Source of the DNA: GCA-002841655 sp964446775
GTDB lineage: Bacteria > Patescibacteriota > Patescibacteriia > Patescibacteriales > UBA12465
Assembly: GCA_964446775.1 (NCBI GenBank)
Contig: CAYURA010000017.1
Span: 1 to 17,179 of the forward strand
DNA length: 17,179 nt
Direction: 5' to 3'
Shown here in pieces: positions 12,602 through 17,179 of the stretch. Below the pieces are notes generated by a model. The model saw only the letters and a program-made list of their open reading frames with translations. It did not search any database and had not been told where the DNA came from. Made by a program: the position numbers and the translations under genes. Position 1 is the stretch's first letter, and the number at the start of each line of letters is the position of its first letter.

Positions 12602-14989
12602 ATGAACAGAAAAAATATAATTTTAGGCAGTATTTTAGTCTTAAGTCTTGTCCTTGGAGCTTGTAGCTTACCTTGGCAATCTAAGGAGGTGGCAGAGGAT
12701 TTGCGGACTGAGCTAGATGACAATCAGCCAGATTTAGTTAATGAAACAGATGCCCCTGTTTTAAGTAGCGCAAATTTTAAGAAGTTTAAAAATTATGAAG
12801 AATTTCAAGATTTTTTAAAAGAGATTAATTCAGACCTTAATCCAGAAGACTTAAATACTGATAGTAGTCAAAATAAATCGACAAGTAGTTTGCCAGTTTT
12901 ATCGGAAAACATAGCTTTAACAGGGCCAGATATTATTAGGAGTGATGGTAAATATATCTATGCCTTAGTCTATAATGACGTTTTTCTAATTAATACAAGT
13001 GCGATAGAACAGACACAGGCTTTAATTAAACTTAATTTTCCTGATCGCCCTAAAGCTATTTATGTTAGTAATAATAAATTGCTTGTTATTGGGACAGATA
13101 AGCAGATAGTATCATCTAGTATTTATCGTCAATTTAAAAGAAAATCGCCTTATACTTTTGTAAAAATATTTGATATTAGTAATCCCGATGAGCCTAGTCA
13201 AATTCGTGATTTAAGTTTTGAAGGGGACTATTTTGATTCTCGTCTCATAAATGGTCATCTGTCTTTATTTATTAACAACTACAGTGAACATTCTATTTTA
13301 GAGCTTCCTATCCCTCGCTTAATTGATAATGGTAAAATATTAAGTAATTCTTGCGAGGATAATAAGAAATGTTTTGCTCCAGATATTTATTACTTTGATG
13401 GACCTTATAATTCTTATCGGTTATTTTCTGTTAATACTATAAACTTGTCCATTGATGATGGAGCCGTTGCTAGCCAGTCTTATCTATTAAATAATGCTCA
13501 AAATATATATTTAGCGGCAAATAATTTTTACATAAGTTATGCCCAAAGTCTAAATGAGTTAGAAATAAAAGTTGCTGTTTTAAGAGATATATTTTTTGAT
13601 CGTTTAAGTAGCTTAGAAAAAAAGACTATTTTGAGTTTAGATAATTTAGCTGAAGCTTTGCTTAATAAATCAGAGAAAAGAGAAAAAATATTTAAGCTGT
13701 TTAATAATTTCATCGATAAGCACAATAGCACTGAGAAAGATTTATTGAATAAAGAGTTGGTGCAGGCATTGGCTGATAAGTATCGGGCTGAGGTTAATAA
13801 TATAGAAAAAACTACTTTATATCGTTTCGATTTTAATAAAGGTGAGCCTATTTTTCGAGCTCAAGGATCAATTAAGGGTTTAGCTTTAGATAACTTCTCT
13901 TTACATGAAGGATCAAATAATAATTTACAAGTAATAGCGGAAATCAGTGCTAGCCCAGAAATATTAACTCAGCAAAAACCATCATCCTATAATTTATATA
14001 ATTTAGATAGTAATCTGAAGACATTGGGAGTCCTGGAAAATCTATTTCCTAATGAGAAGATTGATTTAGTTCGTTTTTTTGGTGCAAAAGCCTATTTGTT
14101 TGGCCAGGATAGAACTGAGATTTCAGTTTATGATATACAAAATTCACCAATACCTAAGTATTTAGGAAGGTTTAAAACGCCTAATACTTATGCTTTTCTT
14201 CATCCTTATAATGATGACACCTTAATTGCTTTAGACTTAGCCACTGAGTTAGACCATTATAATAATTTATATAATAATGGTTTAAAATTATCCTTGTTAG
14301 ATTTTAAGAATATGGCGAGCCCTCGTGAAATAGACAATTATATTTTTGGCGCAAATAATACTAAATCTCTACTTTTCAATAGCGATGAGCCATTTTCCTT
14401 TGATCGTAAGAGTAATATTATTAGTGTTCCAGCTGCTATTACTAGTTCAGTAAATGACCTTTATCCTTATTTTTCTGGAGTGATTTTACTTAAAGTTGAT
14501 GGTATGAAATTTAATCTATTGGGATGGATTGACCATTCAGATGGTGGTAAGTATCGAGTGACGGATCCTTGGTGTGGCAAAGATTGTTATGATAATTCAG
14601 TCAGGAGATCATTTTATCTTAACGAAAAAATTTATACTTTTTCTAATAAATATTTGAAGATTAATAATTTGAAAGATTTAAGCCAAGTCCAATCTATTAA
14701 GCTGATTCCTGATACTGAAGTGGATTTAAGTTTTAGTCCAATAGTTGAAGAAGAAAATTTGCTTGAAATAGATTTTAGTCCTGATGATCAATTGCCAATC
14801 GGACCTATATATTTAGAGGATCAGATGATCGATTCTATCTCTGAGCAAGATGCTAATAGTGATAATGGTGATGAAGCAGAAATGGATCATCATGAAGATG
14901 AGATGAAAAATTCGGAGATGCCAATTATTGACCTTCCTTTTAATGATGAAATTGACATCAAAATAGATGACCTTCAATTGCAAGAATAG
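12602..14989 (+). CDS. Lipoprotein with secreted beta-propeller domain (PF09826-like)
   Basis: A 795-aa surface lipoprotein. The signal peptide ends in a lipobox, LGAC, with lipidated C21. A flexible acidic linker follows (about 22-100). The main part fits the 'secreted protein with beta-propeller domain' family: LTGPDIIRSDGKYIYAL, KIFDISNPDEPSQIRDLSFEGDYFDSR, then TTLYRFDFNKGEP...GSIKGLALDNFSLHEG and YLGRFKTPNTYAFLHPY. Around residues 325-410 the propeller is interrupted by a helical, Lys/Glu/Leu-rich insertion. The C-terminus is a low-complexity acidic tail (DHHEDE, DEIDIKIDD) of unknown use. ATG 12602 is chosen over 12536 because it gives an immediate signal peptide and lies downstream of the promoter. 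It is followed 21 bases on by the membrane protein gene. Function unknown; probably an extracytoplasmic binding or assembly protein. Confidence 0.8.
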   Translation: MNRKNIILGSILVLSLVLGACSLPWQSKEVAEDLRTELDDNQPDLVNETDAPVLSSANFKKFKNYEEFQDFLKEINSDLNPEDLNTDSSQNKSTSSLPVLSENIALTGPDIIRSDGKYIYALVYNDVFLINTSAIEQTQALIKLNFPDRPKAIYVSNNKLLVIGTDKQIVSSSIYRQFKRKSPYTFVKIFDISNPDEPSQIRDLSFEGDYFDSRLINGHLSLFINNYSEHSILELPIPRLIDNGKILSNSCEDNKKCFAPDIYYFDGPYNSYRLFSVNTINLSIDDGAVASQSYLLNNAQNIYLAANNFYISYAQSLNELEIKVAVLRDIFFDRLSSLEKKTILSLDNLAEALLNKSEKREKIFKLFNNFIDKHNSTEKDLLNKELVQALADKYRAEVNNIEKTTLYRFDFNKGEPIFRAQGSIKGLALDNFSLHEGSNNNLQVIAEISASPEILTQQKPSSYNLYNLDSNLKTLGVLENLFPNEKIDLVRFFGAKAYLFGQDRTEISVYDIQNSPIPKYLGRFKTPNTYAFLHPYNDDTLIALDLATELDHYNNLYNNGLKLSLLDFKNMASPREIDNYIFGANNTKSLLFNSDEPFSFDRKSNIISVPAAITSSVNDLYPYFSGVILLKVDGMKFNLLGWIDHSDGGKYRVTDPWCGKDCYDNSVRRSFYLNEKIYTFSNKYLKINNLKDLSQVQSIKLIPDTEVDLSFSPIVEEENLLEIDFSPDDQLPIGPIYLEDQMIDSISEQDANSDNGDEAEMDHHEDEMKNSEMPIIDLPFNDEIDIKIDDLQLQE

Positions 14990-15010
14990 TTAATTGTTTT
15001 GTTAATAATT

Positions 15011-15775
15011 ATGATGAAAAAATACCTACAATTTTTAACCTCTACTCTATTTTGGATTTTCCCTTTATTGGTTTGGTTGTTTTGGCAGTTAGTTATGCAT
15101 GAACCTCATGATTTTTTTATTTATTTAATTATTAGTATTGCGATTATTCCTTTAGTTGCTTATGAAGCTGTTAATCATAACTTAAAGCAGTCTTTAGTCT
15201 TGGTGTCGGTAGATTTATTAATATTTTTAAGTGCAATTTATTTTTTTTCATCTTTAATTAAGATGGGTCAGGGCTTAAACTTAATCTGGATTTATTTTGT
15301 TTGGCATTTATATCGTTATCTATTATCTGCTCGTAATTACTATTCAGGTAAGAAAAAAGATTTTGTCGATTTTATTTTTTATCATTCTTTAGTTAATTTA
15401 TTCCTATTAAGCTCATTAATTTTTGGACTTCAAGTTTCTTTAAGCCTATCTATTTGGCCACTGTTAGCGATTGGAGCCCCTTCAATCTTGATCTCAATTG
15501 TTTCTTTGGCAATTAGACAGCAATGGCTTAAGCTCGCGTCATGGCAGTTCTGGTTATTTTTAACTATATTAGAACTAGAAATATTAATAGCATTAAGCTT
15601 TTTGCCTTTAAGTTATTTGGTATTGGGGATTTTATCTACTTTATTCTATTATTCTGTCTTAAATTTTTCGCGCCTTTATTTTGAAGATCGTTTGACCCGT
15701 AAGAAAATAAAAAATTACACTTTATTCACAATTATTTCTTTAATTATAATTTTTTTGACTGCCAGATGGCTTTAA
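15011..15775 (+). CDS. Polytopic membrane protein of unknown function
   Basis: A 254-aa protein with about seven or eight hydrophobic segments spread over its whole length, short basic loops (SARNYYSGKKKDF near the middle, RLTRKKIKN before the last helix) and no recognisable catalytic motif. I do not recognise the family. Start choice is between ATG 15011 and ATG 15014, which are adjacent codons; an upstream TTG at 14999 is less likely. There is no Shine-Dalgarno. It lies between the beta-propeller lipoprotein and the HtrA-like protein with gaps of 21 and 4 bases, so it is in the same operon and may be a membrane component of one envelope system. Coding status is well supported, function is not. 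Confidence 0.78.
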   Translation: MMKKYLQFLTSTLFWIFPLLVWLFWQLVMHEPHDFFIYLIISIAIIPLVAYEAVNHNLKQSLVLVSVDLLIFLSAIYFFSSLIKMGQGLNLIWIYFVWHLYRYLLSARNYYSGKKKDFVDFIFYHSLVNLFLLSSLIFGLQVSLSLSIWPLLAIGAPSILISIVSLAIRQQWLKLASWQFWLFLTILELEILIALSFLPLSYLVLGILSTLFYYSVLNFSRLYFEDRLTRKKIKNYTLFTIISLIIIFLTARWL

Positions 15776-15779
15776 ATTT

Positions 15780-16892
15780 ATGAAAAATAACTTATTTGTT
15801 TTAATTATTATTGGTTTATTAATTTCTATCTCAACTGGCGCTTTGGTCTCTTTTTTGATGAGCAGGCAATCGCTGACACCATATAATTATTTAGGTTTTG
15901 GTCAAGAATTAAATTTAAATGATTTAGATTATTTATCATCTTCCTTAGTTATTCAAGACCCTAAAAAAGTTATAGTTAATCAAGATCTAAAGATAGATGA
16001 GACTATTAGTTCGCTTCGTTCTAGTATTCTAGGAGTTTTTCCTAAAAATTTAGCTAGCAGTTCTCCATACTATTTGCCTGATCCTTTTGCTCAGGCCTTA
16101 GTTGCGACGACAGATGGGTGGGTAATGGCCACCTGGCCTAAAGAAGTAAAAGATTTGAAAGTAGATAAGCTAATTAAAGATTATGTATTAATTGATTCTA
16201 ATAAAAAATTGTATAATATCGAACAGGCATTAATTGCTCCTCCTGATGTTGGTTGGTTTATATTCTTTAAATTAAAAGACGCTAACTCGCTAAATATTAG
16301 AAATTTGGTTAATGATCGGGAGATAAAAGCAGGGCAGTCAGTTCTGTTTGTTAGCGCCTATGATTCTGCTAATTTAAAAATAATTAGTGATAAAAAAATA
16401 TCTAGCAAATTTAGTTCTAGTGATAATTATCCTTTTGATTTAAAGTTTAATAGTGATAGGCTTAATGGGCCAGAATTTGTTTTTAATTTATCTGGTGATC
16501 TTATTGGCATTTTTGATGCTGAGAATAAGTGGTTATCATCAGTAGCTGTTGATTCATATTGGCGATCTCTTTTCAAGTATAAAAAAATTGAAAGAGCTTA
16601 TTTAGGTGTCAATTATCTTGATCTTTCAAAGGTTTTAGCTAGTTCTGGTTTAGAAAAAGGAGCCCTATTAGAGTCAGCCTCATCTTCACTGGCAGTCATG
16701 CCTGAAAGTCCAGCGGCTATTGCGGGTCTTGAGCCTGGAGATATTATTATTAAGATAAATGGCCAAGAAATTAATGATGAAAATAATTTGTCTTTAATTA
16801 TTAGCAGTTATAATGTTTCTGATCGTTTAGTTGTTGATTATATTCGTCAAGGCGAAGAAAAAAAAGTCACTATTATTTTAGATGCTTTATAA
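15780..16892 (+). CDS. Membrane-anchored HtrA-like protein with PDZ domain, protease site lost
   Basis: A 370-aa protein with one N-terminal membrane helix (about 5-27). A trypsin-like domain relic follows at about 70-260, then a well-preserved PDZ domain (about 272-368) with AYLGV, SPAAIAGLEPGDIIIKINGQEI and a final strand VTIILDAL. The domain order is that of DegS/HtrA. The catalytic triad is not recognisable. The DGYILTNNHVV-type His segment reads DGWVMATWPKEV, with Pro at the His position. The GNSGGPLVN-type nucleophile segment reads NGPEFVFN before LSGDLIGIF, with no Ser at the right place. I infer a pseudoprotease that senses or scaffolds peptides through its PDZ domain. It starts four bases after the membrane protein gene. 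Just beyond its stop codon the operon is interrupted by a MITE-like element. Confidence 0.82.
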   Translation: MKNNLFVLIIIGLLISISTGALVSFLMSRQSLTPYNYLGFGQELNLNDLDYLSSSLVIQDPKKVIVNQDLKIDETISSLRSSILGVFPKNLASSSPYYLPDPFAQALVATTDGWVMATWPKEVKDLKVDKLIKDYVLIDSNKKLYNIEQALIAPPDVGWFIFFKLKDANSLNIRNLVNDREIKAGQSVLFVSAYDSANLKIISDKKISSKFSSSDNYPFDLKFNSDRLNGPEFVFNLSGDLIGIFDAENKWLSSVAVDSYWRSLFKYKKIERAYLGVNYLDLSKVLASSGLEKGALLESASSSLAVMPESPAAIAGLEPGDIIIKINGQEINDENNLSLIISSYNVSDRLVVDYIRQGEEKKVTIILDAL

Positions 16893-16894
16893 AA

Positions 16895-16902
16895 TAATAT
16901 GA
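16895..16902. repeat. Left target site duplication TAATATGA
   Basis: The octamer TAATATGA lies directly outside the left terminal inverted repeat and recurs exactly at 17125-17132 outside the right one. It begins two bases after the stop codon of the HtrA-like gene. Confidence 0.85.
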
Positions 16903-16929
16903 GGGATGATTAAATTAATTCTGTGTAAA
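16903..16929 (+). repeat. Left terminal inverted repeat of the MITE-like element
   Basis: Starts GGGATGATTAAATTAATT and ends TGTGTAAA. It matches the reverse complement of 17098-17124 at 26 of 27 positions (C at 16921 against A). Confidence 0.93.
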
Positions 16930-17008
16930 ATAGTTATCACAACGAAACGTATTCACTCTTAATTGTTGGCTTATTTGCCATAATTTACTTAATTTTCTTA
17001 TACCAGTA

Positions 17009-17051
17009 GGGGATTTCTCGTGTAATTTATTCATACACGAGAATTATCCCC
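17009..17051. other. Strong hairpin inside the MITE-like element
   Basis: Left arm GGGGATTTCTCGTGTA (17009-17024) pairs with TACACGAGAA-TT-ATCCCC (17034-17051): 16 base pairs, a two-base bulge on the right arm and a 9-base loop. It is GC-rich compared with its surroundings. There is no T-run next to it on either strand, so it is not a standard terminator. In a transcript it could slow exonuclease decay or polymerase. Confidence 0.85.
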
Positions 17052-17097
17052 GAAAACGTCCAAATTTACTATTACATTAGCTAATATTTTAAATATC

Positions 17098-17124
17098 TTT
17101 ACACATAATTAATTTAATCATCCC
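17098..17124 (-). repeat. Right terminal inverted repeat of the MITE-like element
   Basis: Reads TTTACACA at its inner end and ends AATTAATTTAATCATCCC. It is the inverted partner of 16903-16929 with one mismatch. Confidence 0.93.
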
Positions 17125-17132
17125 TAATATGA
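17125..17132. repeat. Right target site duplication TAATATGA
   Basis: Exact copy of 16895-16902. It contains the ATG (17129-17131) that opens the next reading frame. Confidence 0.85.
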
Positions 17133-17179
17133 AATTAAAAAGAATAAAAAATAAAAGAAAATGGCAGGGCTTAAAAGTT
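17129..17179 (+). CDS. Start of next gene, cut by window edge (17 codons)
   Basis: An ATG inside the right target duplication opens a frame that runs to the end of the window. The 17 residues begin MKLKRIKNKRKWQGLKV, very basic, with no stop. If the MITE and one target copy are removed, this ATG falls six bases after the stop codon of the HtrA-like gene, matching the close spacing of the other genes in this operon. That makes it a likely real gene start although only the N-terminus is visible. The product cannot be identified from so little. Confidence 0.5.
   Translation, partial: MKLKRIKNKRKWQGLKV

Larger units (their letters stand above)
16903..17124. mobile_element. 222-bp MITE-like non-autonomous transposable element
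   Basis: Bounded by 27-bp terminal inverted repeats (26/27 identical) and an exact 8-bp target duplication, TAATATGA. No open frame of meaningful size lies inside, so it must be mobilised by a transposase encoded elsewhere. The interior is AT-rich and carries one strong hairpin (17009-17051). An 8-bp duplication and the TGTGTAAA motif near position 20 of the repeat resemble IS256-family ends, which often carry such a motif and make 8-9 bp duplications; this family assignment is inference from memory. It fills the gap between the HtrA-like gene and the next gene. The near-perfect repeats and exact target copies suggest a fairly recent insertion. Confidence 0.85.

Noticed and set aside
16903..17124. 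The inverted repeats as a CRISPR array or simple transcription terminator
   Set aside because: There are only two inverted copies with no direct spaced repeats, and the exact 8-bp flanking duplication points to transposition; the inner hairpin has no T-run.

Overview
The window is about 17.2 kb of AT-rich bacterial DNA with tightly packed genes. It looks like a chromosomal segment from a member of the Candidate Phyla Radiation (Patescibacteria, Parcubacteria-like). This is an inference from several things together: low G+C, very short intergenic gaps, almost no Shine-Dalgarno motifs, several envelope proteins of types I associate with these lineages, and a double-AAA+ Clp protein anchored in the membrane. 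The standard genetic code fits. Thirteen complete CDS, one partial CDS at the right edge and one partial tRNA at the left edge are supported.

Layout. Left part (1-3.3 kb): the 5' half of tRNA-Glu(CTC), then fmt (methionyl-tRNA formyltransferase) on the minus strand, a divergent DedA-family membrane protein, and a convergent minus-strand operon of a LigB/Memo-like protein, a 94-aa unknown protein and peptide deformylase. fmt and def, which add and remove the N-formyl group, therefore flank the dedA-like gene. Next (3.35-4.9 kb) is a secreted protein with a lysozyme-like N-terminal region and four C-terminal repeats, bounded by a clear terminator. Then (4.95-7.75 kb) comes clpB with its own terminator, a sigma70-type promoter and a CIRCE operator, so it is very probably under HrcA heat-shock control.

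Divergently from clpB runs a plus-strand series to the right edge. It begins with a strong extended -10 promoter, a 121-aa membrane protein, and a two-TM Clp-like AAA+ ATPase whose first ATPase domain looks catalytically dead and whose substrate-threading pore loops are missing. Overlapping its stop codon by one base is a WecA/TagO/MraY-like phosphoglycosyl transferase fused to a complete QueH (epoxyqueuosine reductase) domain. A second promoter precedes a lipoprotein with a secreted beta-propeller domain (PF09826-like), a polytopic membrane protein, and a membrane-anchored HtrA-like PDZ protein that has lost its catalytic residues. This second group looks like a cell-envelope module.

The most striking non-coding feature is a 222-bp element at 16903-17124. 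It has 27-bp terminal inverted repeats (26/27 identical) and an exact 8-bp target duplication, so it is a MITE-like non-autonomous transposon. It sits exactly between the HtrA-like gene and the next gene of the operon, and the duplicated target contains that next gene's ATG. Removing the element and one target copy restores a 6-nt operon junction. Other points worth following are the WecA-QueH fusion, the degenerate membrane AAA+ protein, an IGF tripeptide in ClpB at the place where ClpA/ClpC bind ClpP, and two probable pseudoenzymes (Memo-like and HtrA-like).
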